DNA from: Dysidea avara
Taxonomy: Eukaryota; Porifera; Demospongiae; Dictyoceratida; Dysideidae
NCBI RefSeq assembly: GCF_963678975.1
Contig: NC_089279.1
Location: forward strand, 34,291,297-34,355,296
Reading direction: 5' to 3'
DNA: 64,000 nucleotides
Position 1 is the stretch's first letter. Each line of letters opens with the position of its first letter. A program made the translations under genes and the position numbers. This document shows positions 30,029-45,598 of the stretch, one piece after another. The notes under the pieces are model-generated. The model ran no database searches. It was not told where the DNA came from and was given only the letters and a program-made list of their open reading frames with translations.

Positions 30029-32989
30029 GTATGTGGTGTACAATGTATAGGATTAGTAGATGTTATAGTTAGCTGGAGTTTGTGGGTCACCAAATCTTAT
30101 GTTAATGTGGCGCTTAAATTTACGCTGGCACCCTGCTCAGGTACGAGGGTACGCTCAGACGATTTTCTGACCACTTAAACATTTACTATTGCCAGTTAGG
30201 ATAAATGGATTGTCCTTGCCACCTCCACTAGTATAGATGGCAGGCAAACAATGTGTAGTAGACAAACAATGGGTCGCGATTATCGAGCAATGCTCGGAGC
30301 AATGATTCAGCAATCCTGAAGCCTGAGCCCCATCTCCGGAGAAGCATCAACGTAATGATAGGAAATAGGCCTTCGTTTCATCTGGCTCTGTATCATCATC
30401 TTTGTATTTGACTGTCAATATTTACAATGTATTAGATGTATGCATTTGGGCGGTACGATCATAGATTACACACCCACACACACACACAGTGGACTAAACC
30501 TGGGCCCAGGCCCGGGTGTCAGCAATCAAGTCACGCCCACGGAATTAGCAATAGAGTAGTAGAAAATACGATTTCACCGAATAATCGAGTGAGACCTTGA
30601 CAACAGCACACATTTTTGGCTGCAAAACAGCTATATTACCTTTCGTTATTGTGAAATCACTTCAAAATGCCAGGTTATTGGTATAAGTGCCTCTAAAAAT
30701 AATTATCGCTTCGATAATTTAGCTACTTTAATAGTTTCACTTGTGAATACTACTTCAACTTATTGCACTGGGCCCTGGTGTCGGTACAAGTCTAGTTACG
30801 CCACTGCACACACACACACACACACACACAATCACACAATCTATGATACAATGCATATGCCAAAATTATCATTTTTTTAAAAAAAAGTGAGTATCTATAC
30901 GGGGGGGTTAGCAACTCGGAAAAATCCTGTACAAGGTTTCAAAGCTTTGCGAGTTGGCAAGATTTTAAGCAGAGCATTTATAATCTTAGATATCCGAAAT
31001 AGTAGCATCACGTGATACGTAGTATATGGAAATACGCGAAATCCTTTCTCAAGTTCTCTGCAAACTGGTGGGATTGCTGTACATAGTATATGTAATGCTG
31101 CAAATACTGCAGTATACAGGAAATCTTTACAACAATCTTTAGAGATTTCAAAGAGGGCTGTAAGAGATTTCAAGGGAGTTACAAACCCCTCGTATCTATG
31201 CTTGATATCAAAAGGTTCGAAACTGGCTTACATGATCAATTAGGAAGTGCTGCTATTTTGAACTTATTTAATTGTATACTGAGGTAGGCCTACCTTCATA
31301 GGCGTAAGCAAAACCTTTTAAATAAAACGTCTTAGCTTAAAGTTACAGTGGTGGATGGATGTGCCATTAGGGTCAGTTCGTCTATTCTTTTAAAATCAGC
31401 AGGTTTTGAAACACGTATTAGGCCAGGCAAACTTGATTAATTGTTTCTCATCCCCGCCTACATCCCATTTTATTCCATCACCTCTGATTTCACTATTGCT
31501 GTTATCAATCACATGCACACGTATTTTGATGCTAAGAAGACTGGCTATCATTTTACAGCACAGAAAATGTCACTTATGCCTCAGAAACAGTGGTAAAACA
31601 TAAGCACTAGTTCTTAAAAGGCTTTAGCAAATTAACCTTTATAGTTTGATTTAGAATATTCAGTTTCTTTATAATAATGAAAACTGACCTCCCGCCTGCA
31701 TGGAAGTCCGAATTTTTGTGGATGAGAAATGAGTAGTCAAATTTTCCTGGCCTTACACTGTACTTTTGCATTGTATTGTATCAATACTTTGTTGCACAAA
31801 TATCCTATTAAATCGAAAATTCCAGTGTTGTTAGTTGTTTGTGTATTTTTGTAATTTTGAAAGCAGACGCCGGTAAAACCCTGTCTTTGACAAATTAGAT
31901 GATAATAGACTGGTTTTTATGGATATTCATTGTTGCAGATCGTGAAAATGATAGTACGTGTTATGTACAGGACAATCTCAAATACAATAGCTGTTTCTTT
32001 GCTTGTCCACTTTTGGTTTTAGATGATCACAGTGATTTGAAGCTAACACACTGACTGCTCTATTAGGCTATCTGGATTGTTTCAGTGGAAGGGCTGTATT
32101 TTGATAATTTAGTCGAACTCTACTTGCTCCCTCTTGCATGCTACAAGTACATTGAACTCATGTTATCTCCCCGGTTTTACCCAGCTATACCCCAGTGTCA
32201 CAGCCATGCTAATGTTCAACTGCGCAAACCCAGACATGGGGCCAAGTACATGAGTACTTATACTTAAGTACACTTAAGTGCAAGTTTGAAAATATTTGTA
32301 CTTTTCTTAAATACTTTCCTAATTATCCCAATGTACTTGTACTTACACTGAAGTATTTTGCTAAGTACTTGTATGTACTTGAGTACTTAAAGTACTTAAG
32401 TGCTTGTAAATACTGCAAACATTGTAGTTTGTACACAGTGGGTGTCAATGAGAATAAATTTTATGAAGGTGTAATTTTGACTTCTGAAATTCTTTAGTAT
32501 ATTTTACAACCTTACTATGTATCATGTAGCCACAAGCAGCTGTTTAATTGGAATACTGGTATACCAATAACAATGCTGAAGATGCTCATCTATTACCTGC
32601 ATTATCTGTCCCAGTTATGCAGTCATTCAGCATTACAGAAAAACAGTTAAAGCGTGAGTGTTATAGACTGATGGATTTAAAAATTGAACAGGTTTAATGA
32701 TTCTATGCAGTGTAATAGTTCTATGAATATAAAAACCATGTTTGTACCTCATCCAGAAGTTATTATGCATACTGCATAAATTTGGCTATAGGAACATGTA
32801 CTGTACTTGTACTTTACTTAAGTACTCTTGTGATTTCAGTTGGAGTATACTTGTACTTTGCAAACTCGAAAGTACAGTACTTGTACTTTACTTGTGTACT
32901 TTTAAAAGTATTTGGCCCATGTTTGCAATCACTGTACTTTCTCTTAGCCTACTCATGCTGCCAGTAGATGGAGGGAATAGTGGAGTTAC

Positions 32990-33073
<84 letters not shown>

Positions 33074-36000
33074 GGGCTGAGCGATACTACCGTTTTAGCG
33101 ATATATCGCGATATTTTGAAAGTATCGATATCACAATATTTTGTTATTAACTATCGTGATACCATACCTGTACATTACTGTCATTTTGTTATGCGGTATT
33201 TGGCTAAGAATCCTTGTAAGTCATAACCTGGTTACCCCCTGCAGAGAGGTGTGAACACCATAACATAACTTCAAAGCAGGTGTTACAATAACTGTCACTG
33301 TAAACAAGGTTGACAGTGGCTAGTTTGATGAAGACTTCCTGCAGGAATACTGAGGAATACACTATGTAGCACCAGCAATGATTGACATATTGTAAGTATC
33401 GTGAACTATTCAATATCATGAATAGTGGCTTTAGTATCGATCGTGATACTAAAATGGCAGTATCGCTCAGCCCTAGTGTGTGTGTGTGCATGTGTGTGTT
33501 TGTGTGCGTGTGTGTGTGTGTGTGAGTGAGTGAGTGAGAGAGAAAGAGGGGCAGCATAGCCAAGTGGCTAGAGTAATTGAAAGGTTCCCAGTTCGATGCT
33601 CAGTTACGCCAAATTGGTGTTGTTGTTTTTCCTGGGCAAGAACTTTCACTTACACTGCTCCACCCTACCCAGCTGTTTAAATGGTGGCCTGGTGTCAACT
33701 GGGGAAGCAGTCCACCCAACTGTAACATCAATGAGTACCTGGTATTATATGGGAAAACAAATTCCTAACTGGCCATGTCTGACGCACCAAGCGAAGGTCC
33801 ATTTGGGTGCCCACACCTTCACCTGTGGGATATGGTATAGCCTCCTTGTGTTACTAGTCCTGTCCCAGGAGGATTTGCCCTAGCATCTGGGTAATGCACA
33901 AGTGTCCTAGTGCTAGTTTACTGGGTAGCTTTTCTGGTTTGCTTTTGTGCGCACACACACACTTGTGTGTGTGTAGGTGGGTGTAAGTGTGTGTGTGTGT
34001 ATGCACGTGCACGCATGCACATGTACAGTTGCCACTCCAAGTGAATGCTGTGTTTCCCATCCTGCACCCAGGCATATTTACATGTGGGCAGGTGGTCCAC
34101 TTTAATCTCATTTCATTATAAGATTGGCAACTTATCAAGCCATCATTAATTTTATTTGACACAACCATAGCAAGCTGCATAAATGCATTAAGCTTGTGCC
34201 TTCATCCTTGACTGAGTTGACAACTAGCTGTTTTCATAATAATTAGACTTGTGTATTTGTGTTATCCACCTCCTGTATCCAAATACTGTCAGCACTAAAT
34301 GAACCGTTATCTATATTCTCCCATTTTCTTGCATACTATATAGGCTCAGTAAAAACCATTATGAGTTCATTTTATGGTATTCCTACATTTTAAAAGAAGC
34401 TCTGGACAAGTCTTAGTGTAACTAGTTCAAGAAATTTATTTATTACATATATGGCATTGTATATCCACAGCATGTTATTCATTTCTGAATGGGAAGGGCC
34501 TAAGACTTCTAACAAGCAGCTGGTAGCCTGCTCATTACTCATCTTAGGCTGATCAATCACAGTATCCGTAGATATGTATAAACTGACAGAATCAGTTTTG
34601 AATTAATTAAAGAATTCTTTAATCGGCTACAAGATGCTTCATTTTGGCCCCTGAGCTTCTACATCATCTCTCTCATGTAAAAAAAAGGTTGTTACTAACT
34701 CATCAGTGCTAAAAGTATAGTGATGGCCACTACAAAACCTGAGTCACTATACTCAAAAATTCAATAGTGAGTATTGTGACGTGTATAAGTAAGTCATGTA
34801 TTTATACAGTACATGCAGAGCATCTATCTATCAACAAGTGATTTATCACCTGATCATGAGCCAGTATTGTGGCAAAAAGAACCAGTGATCTTTTACTAGT
34901 TATTTTCTAATGTGTAAGAGCTGGTATATTTATATGTTTGCATAGAGTAATTATTATTATTATGTCCTACTTTATAATTAATGTACAGATGAGTGAAGCA
35001 GGATCAGATGAAAACTTGGCACTATCACATTCAGGTTGATATATAGTGTAGTTAGCTAATTTTTTTTACGTTTCTCTAGTTTGTATGTATGTATATGTGA
35101 CAAGGCATTCAAGAGGAAAAAACATTTTTATGTAACACCTGTAATGCCATTAATGGCTTACCATCTAAAAACATTACAATTGAAGTTTGAGTATTACAAT
35201 GTAGATCAGCTTTCGATTTAGACCACGTGCAATCTCATGCGTGGTCTTGCAAAAAGTTGCTACGGCTTTGGATTTTACAAGGAAAAGTATTGAGTAGTAA
35301 CTGTCCTTATGCAGAATACAGTGTAACTCACTGCAGCACAAGTACTTCATCATAGGGCTAAAACGATCATGGATTTTTACTATTCAAGTACTCTCTAGGG
35401 TTAGTGACCAAGACATGTTTTATAGCAGACTATAGCAGTTTACATCTTTTCAAGCAGCAACAATGGTACACACACTGTACTAGTATCCATGCAAATGTTC
35501 TTGACAAATGAAGATTATGATTCACAAACAAATTTAATCTGCACAGCCTTCACAGTGTCATTTCTTGTTGACCAGGCATCACATGAACTAGGTCATGTGA
35601 TCTTAATGAGTAGTCTCAGGTACCAATTTTACTATCCAAGTAGCAAAATCCTCAACAAGTAGTTTCAGTCCTACTTTATCAGAATGATACTCTTCCAGTA
35701 TAAGTCCTTTGCATTTTTTAGCATTAAAGGCACATACATTTTTTGCCCTAAAAATGATGTCTTGTTGTGTACACATGATTATATAGAGGATCACGTCGTA
35801 TACCTCTGACAGAGGAGCGCTATCTGTTTTCATATATGCAAGTGGTTATGCTATCAAGCAATCAATTTAAATCTTAGCTTATTGTTTCTGCTTTTTAAAT
35901 GTCCAAAGCCAAACTTTTTTCAGCTTGCAATGATCTTGAGCCTCTTCTGTACATCTATAACCTACCTAGAGGAGAGCATTAGGCAGAAAAAAATACTGTA

Positions 36001-36973
36001 TGTATGTAGGATCCTTGTTTTTACAATACCCTGCCATAATGCCACAGTTTACCAATGCAAGCTCATTACCACCCTGATACTGATACTAGTATCAGCATCA
36101 GTGCATCACTAGAACACTTAATTAAAGTACATGCTCACATGAGATAAAGCTAAACCCAAACTGTAAGGAAACTTATTGGTACTCTAAGTGCCATAAACGT
36201 GATGTGCACATACGTACAGGTGCATACCACTTAAATGGGATAAATACTTGCAAGCAAAATGGGTGCTAGTCTCGTGCCCAGACCGCTTTTTTTCTTTTTT
36301 TTTGCCGCCCCCACACAAAAAGAAAAAAAGCAGTCTGGGCACAAGACTAAATGGGTGCCACGCCATTTAATTAACAATTTTTTTTAATTCCTCACACTCG
36401 CGAGACGACTGAGCGGTACCACAGATACTACAGTAAATGCATTATATCGGTACATCATTGGATGATTAAGTACTCAAACTGATTGTTTTCTATACATATA
36501 ACTTTTATGTACATCTGTATATTCACATAATGTGTGTGACTCTAAAAACTTGTCAGTTGTCATCACTCATCATTGTTTAACATTAACAGTTAGAGAATTT
36601 ACTAGTGGATCTCCATACAATTCATCTCCACTCGATACCAACGTATCATCAGGCCCAGCTTCAATTAGACTAAGTGATGTTAGCATGTCACTTAGTCCCG
36701 ACAATAGCTTACAGTCAAGCATTCTTGCTCCACTGGAAAGTGCCATAGCACAGATTGATGAGTTAAAGAAGCTTTTGGAGGAATGTACCAAGAAGGTGAA
36801 AGATCGTGTGCTGAAGTTGCAACCATTGCAGGCAGAGAGGAACAACTGTGCCACCTTAAAAGAGGAGACTTTAAGACCGCAAGTAAGTATAGTTGATGTT
36901 CACAGTGATATTTAAAAAACTCCACTCACATAAGTCTTAACAGTAGTTATACATCATACACTTACGCACACAC

Positions 36974-37041
<68 letters not shown>

Positions 37042-40000
37042 CACTACACAGAGACAACAGGTACTGTCATAGTTTTGAAAATCAATTATACTGATTCAGA
37101 AGTTGGCATGCTTTACAGGACCTTGATGGATCAACAAAAGAATTAAAAGAATGTAAAGAGCATGTCAAGACTGTAGGTGATGCTGTCGTTGCTGCATGCA
37201 AAAGCAGTGAAGGTATGATAAGACGTTTGATGACATTAGCACAAGAGAGGAAACAAAACTATGGCAGTAACAGTGAGCTAAATTCCATTCAAAGGTATGT
37301 ACACTATAATTACTACACATCTTTCACTACATACATAGAAAGCTTGTACCTTGACATTTTTGTACTCCAAATTGGCAAGTTAGATGCAAATATATGATGT
37401 GAATACCTGTCTAATCTGGTCACTGTATAATACAGCTGTTTAGACTGGCCATTGTAAAATTCCATAAGCTGATTTGTTCATGAATTGACAAATAGTATAC
37501 TCTAACTTGATAACAATAATATATTTGATGTTGCCTGATTCTGCTATTTACCTGCAAAAAAAAGGAAAGGTAAACTTCAAAGCCAGTGCGTGCTAGCCTT
37601 TGGGGTTGCAGATAGAAATGCAAAAACAGCCAAGGTATTATTTACAGTCATCAGAAACAAAATTTGAAAACGATGTACAGTAGCATCAAAAGGTGGAGAC
37701 CGAGAAATAATAGCTACTGTACATACATGCAGTGAAGCACATGTAATGACATTATTGTCAATTGACATACCGTATTTCCTTGTATAAAAGCCACATTCGA
37801 TTAAACACCTGTCTCCGTTATATGCCGGGGGTTTCCAGGATATTTGGAAAATAAATGCCTGGTCTCTAATAGAGGCCCGGTTATTACTTGAGTCTACTGT
37901 TAATGGCTTTCATTGCTTTTTCTTGTTGCTGCTGCTTCTTCATACTTGAGTGTAGAGCCTTGTGAGGGTTGAAGGTATTATGAGTAATCACATGAATAGT
38001 CCAGGAAAGTCCACGTGCATGCAGATATGACTATTTTCCAATTATTTTAAGCCTCGACTACACTTGTTTATATAGTCAACACACTCTATCACTGTTATCC
38101 TGTTCTACCACCACCACCTGAATTTAAATGCCGGGTGTCAGTCGGACCAATCCAAATAAACACCCAGTCTGAAATAAAGGCCCTATTCATTTAGAGGCTG
38201 AATCAAAAATTCTGGAAAGGAAATAAAAGCCCAGGCTTTTATACAAGGAAATACAGTAGCCATTTGATATCACACCTTATCCAAACTAGATAGCCTTGGT
38301 ACACTCGTTTTTCCACAACTTGGCTGTTTTATATTAGAATTCCATACAGACATTTTACCATATTGTGCAAGGTTGAAGCTAACAAAAGCCTGTGTAGTGA
38401 AGCAGCAGAATTAGAGGTAAAGCTAAAAGAGAAAGAGATGAAACTTGTCCAGATGGAGCAAGAGAGAAAGTCACTCACTGACAAAATTGAGCATTTACAA
38501 CTCCAAGTTGAAAGCTATGATACTGATTTTACAAATGAACGTCAAGCCAGAGAACAACTTGTATTGGATAATCAGAAACTGAAACAACATTTGAAGGAGA
38601 GAGAGCAGTTTAGTAGATATAATGATGATGTAGTCACCCAGAAGTTTGTTCGAGGCAACCTGACAAGTGATGCTAAACAACAACAATTGTAAGTAAAATT
38701 GTTGAGTACTGTACATGATAGCCAGGGGCAGTTCTAGAAAGTGTGCTGAATGGTTTCTATATCCAAAGTAGAAGAATTGGTGCTTTACCCATGGCAAAGT
38801 CATAGTCACAGGAAATCTTTCTGACATGGTGGTAAATCCAGACGTGAGGCATGATAAATACAACCCTACACATGTACGTAGCTTTAGTTTAGCTAGCCAG
38901 CTCAGTATGAGTAAACAACAATATTTTTTTTAGGCTGCAGCACATGTTGCTGTCAGACCTTCAGTGCTGGTCACTGTAAAGTGCTAATAATAATATTAGT
39001 AATTTCACAGTTGAATCTTACCATTTCAGGCCAATGCAAAAAAAGTTGAAGCCAGTTTTGAAATTATTAAAGTGATACATACATAATTATTGCACTTGAT
39101 ATACGTGAAAGTGTTGGAGAAATAATTTTGGGTGATAGTGTGACAAAATAAAGTAATTTATGAGGTTGGATCACTAAAGTTTAGATTAAATAAACTCCTG
39201 GCCGGCTGTTCTACCAGGTTGTTTTTTGATGTTATACAGCTAACCTGGTTTCCAGAAACTGGTAAACTCTGTGCCTGCTTGTTAACACAATAATAGTAAG
39301 CAGCTCATATCATCATAATACAGTTCTTAATAATATTTATGAATTGTCAGTTATTATAAAATAAGGTTTGTGCCATTATGGGATAGTTATATCATGACTA
39401 TGAGGGCGACCATCAACTGCACATTTGCTCATTTTGATTATTTTAAAATAGTTGTGATATGTTCATGCAGTTATGAGGCAATTGTCTTTACCATACCTCT
39501 ATCTTAAACACTACATTCTACTTTCAAGTCCTAGGGTAGGTCCGATAGACTTCATGGGTATTACCATTACACCAAAAGTGTAAAGTGATATCCCTCACAT
39601 AAATGTGGTGCATGATAAACTTACGTATGTGTATGGTGTACAGGGTAGGTGAGTGTATGACACTGTGTATATTGGTTAATATCCATCAGCTACTATACAC
39701 AAGCACGCTATATGCTATATACTACAGTACGAATGCATATGTGTACTATTCACAATTGATTATGAACATACAGTACTACAATGACAACTCAATACATCAA
39801 CTGTATAGCCACACAATACACTCAATGTGTGTCACATATTCACTAGGCTACCACAGGCTATACTACACTGTAGGCTTTTGTGTAACTCCGTGCACCTGAC
39901 TTCTCGTTTTACAATCTGTCGATGCTTTTATCTATTTGGCTCTACTATTTTAAGATGACAACTGACCCCATTGCTTGATTTTCTACTTCACATATGTTGC

Positions 40001-43000
40001 ACATATCAGCACTTGTATGAAGCCACCAATCTTATCTGAAGCAGTCCCTATATCATTGCAATAAATTATGTGTACAGTGGAATAAACTCCCTGAATTAAG
40101 GACATAATAGAAAGTCTCTTTAATAAGGACAAAATTTTGGTCCCAACAGGTCTGGTTAATACATTTTAGGGATCTGCAATACATATCGATATGGCAATAT
40201 ATCGATACAGCAAATAAGTATCACTGTACTTAGTAAATATCAATATATCGAAGTTTTCTAGTAGAACAGTCAGTGATTGCTCCATTACTGTAACAGTGAT
40301 GTAAATATTCAAATAGAAAGCCTCTCTGTTTACCTGTACTATAAAATGCAACGTTACGAGAAACCATACAAATATGCATGTATAAGTGCTGCTGTTATGG
40401 CTAAAATATTCTTACTAAAAACAGTAGCTGTTACACTGTAAGTGTAAAGAACTGCACCACTAAGTAGTAAACAACCTGCTGTATACACTAGCCATCTTGA
40501 CAACTCATCAAAATGTGAAGTAATCCAGACAAGCCTTTATGGGAGCATACATTAAAATGTTTGTGGTGGCTAACTGTCTGTGTGGTGTAATAGAGGCAGG
40601 TATCCAGGTAGAAATGGGCTTTTTAACAGCAACTCTGTTTTCCATACATCAGCTATTTGTCAATTCAGTATAATACTGTAGTTTATCAGTATTTACTGAA
40701 TAAGAAATTTGTATACACAGTGAATATAGAATCAGTCTCGGTTCTTTAAGATGCAGATAAATTAGATATTGTTACAACTATTAGCTAATATGCCAGTTAT
40801 AACTAGCCATGACCACTTCATTATAGTATCGTGATATAGTATCGTATCAAACAGTTTATTGATGGTGATACGTGATACACAAAATGCACTGTATCGCAGA
40901 ACACTAATACATTTTCCCAGGAAAACCTCTATATTACAGCAAAACGTGGCCTGGTTTCCAAAATGTCCAGAGGGTTCCACTGTATAAGGTGGCTATAGCT
41001 ACTGTAACTGAGATACAATATTAGGAGATTTCATGTATCACAAATTTCAGTACGTTTCTATTATTTCAGTGAACAAGTCCACGCGAAGGAACAGGAACAA
41101 CAAGAATGTCATTATGGGCTTCAAGATACCTACAAGAAAGAGTAAGTCTTCAAATTATCATAACTGGCAAGGACTTTTAGCTGTTTTTGTATAATTGGTT
41201 ATTTTAGCAAATATTGTGAAACATTGGTTAGGGGTCATCCATAATTTTCAGCATTTTCACAAGAGTACAGAGAGTACTCTTTTCCATAACCCCCTCCCCC
41301 CCACCTAAAAGCGTACTATTAAAAATGTTGATATCGATCGTGAATTGTTGTATGTATGTATGTGTGTATGTCACATATGAAATTGTTTTTAGGAGTTATT
41401 GTTGCTGTTTTTACACTGTAGGAAATGCAGACAGATCAATCACGCAAGAAGTTATTTACATGTGTGAATTTGTGTGACAGTCATATACTTATTTCTTTTT
41501 AGGTCTTCCCTTTCCCATTTTGTAATTTTGCTCAGTCTGGTGTTTCTGAAGCTGGTATTTGGTAGGATAAATTTCACCATAAACAAGACATTTTATCTCA
41601 ACTTTGGACTTCTTTGACTGTGAAGTAGATTCTGATTCCTCTCGTGACCTAGTTCCACTGTGTATCAGGCATGTGTGGCGCTCCTTGTCAGCTTCACTGG
41701 TAAAAACATAACGGAAATGTGCACATCACAGAAATGGCTATCTATTGGCTGTCTTCAATATAATGCATCAAATTATCATCAGTACTACAGCTTGAAACAC
41801 CTGTACTAACTTGCTGAGTTACAACACTTTGTACATTATCATGAGCTTCAGCACCACTACTGACGTCGTTTTCTACTGCTACAGTTTCTTCATTCACTGT
41901 GCTTGTCTGCAAAGAAAACAAGTTATAGGTAGCTGTCGTTCAATACATTGTGCAAGTCACCTATTTGTAAACACTACTTCTATAAATTAAACCGGCTATC
42001 TGGCAAGCTACAATCCTGCATGTATGAAATAGTGCTAAACCTATCAATCTAGCCATTTAGTACTGTACAGCTACGTGCTTTTAGTACAGTGAAAACAGTT
42101 TTTTACTGAAAGCGATCCTGGCTATTACCTAACATGGCCTAGTCATGGCTACCTGCATACCTAATGTACAGCTAGCTACGTGGTTTTATAGCCTGTTTAT
42201 ATATTGTACCTTGAAAAATGAATCAATACGCCTTGTCCTGCTCCACTTCAAGTGTTGCGCAGCTTTTTTCAGTGCTGCCACATAGTGCTCTTTGCTGTAA
42301 ACAACTCGCTCCTTCCACTCTATTTGCGCGCTTCACAGCATCTGCCCTCTTCATTTTCGTATCGTTCGTCACAACAAAGGCGTTCACGAAATGCTGGTAA
42401 TGATTAGTTGGTGACTTGTGTACACTATCTGGATGCCTAGCGAGTTCAAGAAGAAACTGCCTTGCCTCGAGCTGCAACTCACATTTCGCCATCTTGATAC
42501 TGAAATTGTATGCGCATGCTAAATTATTTAGAATTATTTTTATATAGCGCTACTAATATCAACATTATTAAAAAGCGTACGCATTGGATTTACCCCCTCC
42601 CCCCCAGCGTACGCTCTGTACGCTTGCGAAAATGCTGAAAATTATGGATGACCCCTTAATGAAGTAACAGAGTTAAAGGTGAAATTACAGGAGAAAGATA
42701 CAGCATTAGCTCAAATGATGAACGAGAAAAAGTCATGGAGTGAAGACATGGAAGTGTTGCGATGCCAAATTCACGATTATGGTACTGATTTTGAGGCTGA
42801 ACGCCAATCCCGAGAACAGCTTGTAGTGGTTAGTGAAACCCTGAGGCAACAGTTGAAGGAAAGAGAAGAACAGTTTAGTAAATTTAGTGATGAATTCACT
42901 ACCAACAAATTTGCTCAAGAAAGATTGGCAACAGATAACAATCAACTACAACAGCAGATTGATCGTCTGTATAATCAGTGTGAACAACTGAGGAGATCAC

Positions 43001-45522
43001 AAGAGCAAAAAGATGAGAGACTTACTCAGCTCAGTAATCAGATTTCTGCTGAAGTTCAACTCAAGGAAAGCATACTAGCTGAAAATCAAAATCTAAGAGA
43101 CGAGCTTCAGATGAAGGAATCTAAATTTTACGTATCGAACACTGCATTCAGTATTGAAAGACAACAATTCACAACAGGAACTGATAGGTTCAGCCACTCA
43201 CTAGAAGAAGCTGTGGACGTGAAACAACTACAAGTATGTACTATAATTTATGCATCAGTTGTATTTGATTTTATCTTATGTAGCTGAGTGGCCAATTTAC
43301 AAGTTTACCACCAGCTAGGTAAGCCTGTTAAATAGGCTGTGTGTACTGTAAGTGTATGTCATCTTTACTGTAGGTGTATGTCATCTTTACTGTAGGTGTA
43401 TGTCATCTTTACAGTGTTACTGTATTTAATTGGTGTACGTGTTACATTGTACATGTTAGTTTAAGACCAATTTCTATTTTTGGTGGATGATAACTTTTGC
43501 CATTTCCTTGTTTTCTGTATAATACATTCTGATGAAATAGAGATAGGTTACCCAACAATTAGTTCTGAAGCTTAGTACAGTTATCACACTGCTGCTGTTT
43601 CAGGACATCCATATACAGTATCTACGTATGTGTGTAGTTGTTGTTTGGTCAGAGATCATAACCTTTATCTGTTCCATCTTCATAGGTACAGTACTAGTAG
43701 ATTCATGTGTTTGTACAGTACGCGCAGCTCTTAATCAACATCATGTGTGTGTGTACATGTGTAGACAGAACAGTGGTGGTCAGAGAGCTGGTGCAGCACA
43801 TCATGGGCATGACAGTCAGGCACAGTATCAGCAACACCTACAATATAAAGTATGTACACAAGTCAGACACAAGTTTTTACATAGTCAAAAAAATTGATGT
43901 TCACAGAAGCTGATTTACTATAACATTCAGTTATAAGCGTCTCAGTAACCAACGCTTTATTTTTTACTCATTTTTGTTACAATAAAGGGATTTTCCCCTT
44001 CAAAGGTATAAAATGTATCTGTATCTTTCTGCTAATTTTTCTATATATTACACCCTTATATATAAAATGGTGTTTTTATCCACCCTATAACAATAATTTT
44101 GCTAGCTACCCCAATATTAGAATTTATTGTAGAGCTAAGATTCCAATGTATTCCCAAACGAGAATATTTGTAGTTCAAACATAAAAACTGGTTCTGCAAT
44201 CTTTTGCTAATCACTGTAGGCTTGATCTGCACTAAGACATAATCTGACTTTATATATTTTCTGCGACGAATAGGGTCTGGCTATACCAACAGTAGCTACG
44301 TACGATGTACCATTGCAAGTTATACGCACAGTATTTATATTAAATCATGGTGGCATCCTTGACCCCATGTGCAAGACAATCACTTGCTTAGTTCACAACA
44401 TCTTAATCATAGTTACAAACTTTAAATTAAAGGTGTGGATTTAGTGATTATGTAATTTCAAGGACTACAGTGTTAACATGTTAACACCCAAATGTCAGCT
44501 AACAGAAATGCAAGCTGACTGTTTTATTTGCTCTGTAAACAGTTGTTTGTTTATTTTCAGGTATACCTCCCCCATGTTAGTTCAGAGAATTGACTCTCAG
44601 CCCTCCGATGTATATTGGTTCAAGACATTCATAATTAAAAATTTAATCTGTATTAAGCTCAGTCTTTCATTTCCAGTATGTCAGTTAGCCATCACATCAG
44701 TGTGGTTGGTACATAAGTACACCTGAAGTCTTGAACCTCAAGCATAGTGGTGACTGCATATTCGTTTATGTATAATATGACTTTTATGACTACTGTAAGT
44801 TTTATTCATTTGCTTTGATATGTTAAGTTGTTTGCAAATGTCAAAATCTTCCTTTGTTATTATAGCCAATGGATGCTACTCCAAACCATCACAACTATCA
44901 AGGAGGACAAGATAGGTAAGCACAGTATTACTGTATGTACTGAGAACCATGGTATGGTAGACATGCAGAGAGTATTGTAGTGCTTGCATTTGCTCTTTAA
45001 ACCATGACGTAGTTTCCTTAATGGGTTTAGTTTGGTTTCTTGCATACCTATACATATGCACGCACACGCACACACACGCACACACACAAAGCAAAGCCTA
45101 TGGCAGCCATGCGAAACACAGCTATTGCTGCCCAGCGAACCAGAACTGGGATACCAGTGTGCACCACTTAGCACTTAAGCCTTGTGTAGGCAAATCCTCC
45201 TGGCGCACAACTAGTAACCCACAGGAGACTGTCCAGGTCTCATGGAGTGAGATAGTGGAATATCACTATATGAGACAAGGACAGCTGTTCCCAGTAAACA
45301 CCAAGTACCCATTGATGTTATAGCTGGTGGGCTGCTTCCCAATATACAGCTTGGTAGACTGGAGCACTGTTAGTAAAGTTTCTTGCTCAAGGCATTACCA
45401 AATTGGCATAACTGGGCATTTAACTTGGAACCTTTTTCAATGACCAGGCCAATGCTCTATATAGCCACTTGGTTATGCTGCCTAGCTACTCAGACACATA
45501 CACACATGCACGCACACGCACG

Positions 45523-45598
<76 letters not shown>

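Larger units (their letters stand above)
41208..43233 (+). pseudogene. Gene B exon with UBAN 2, split by a TTA-flanked transposon
   Basis: Acceptor TATTTTAG then 23 coding nt (frame D-K-Y-C-E-T-L-V), then the 1,425-bp element, then TTA and the frame resumes N-E-V-T-E-L-K-V-K-L. Gene C reads S-S-E-V-A-E-L-K-V-K-L at the same place, so the element lies inside coding sequence. UBAN 2 at 42766-42822 is QIHDYGTDFEAERQSREQL, intact. The donor is CAA|GTATGT as in gene C. With the element present the frame meets TAA at 41242-41244. Confidence 0.8.
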
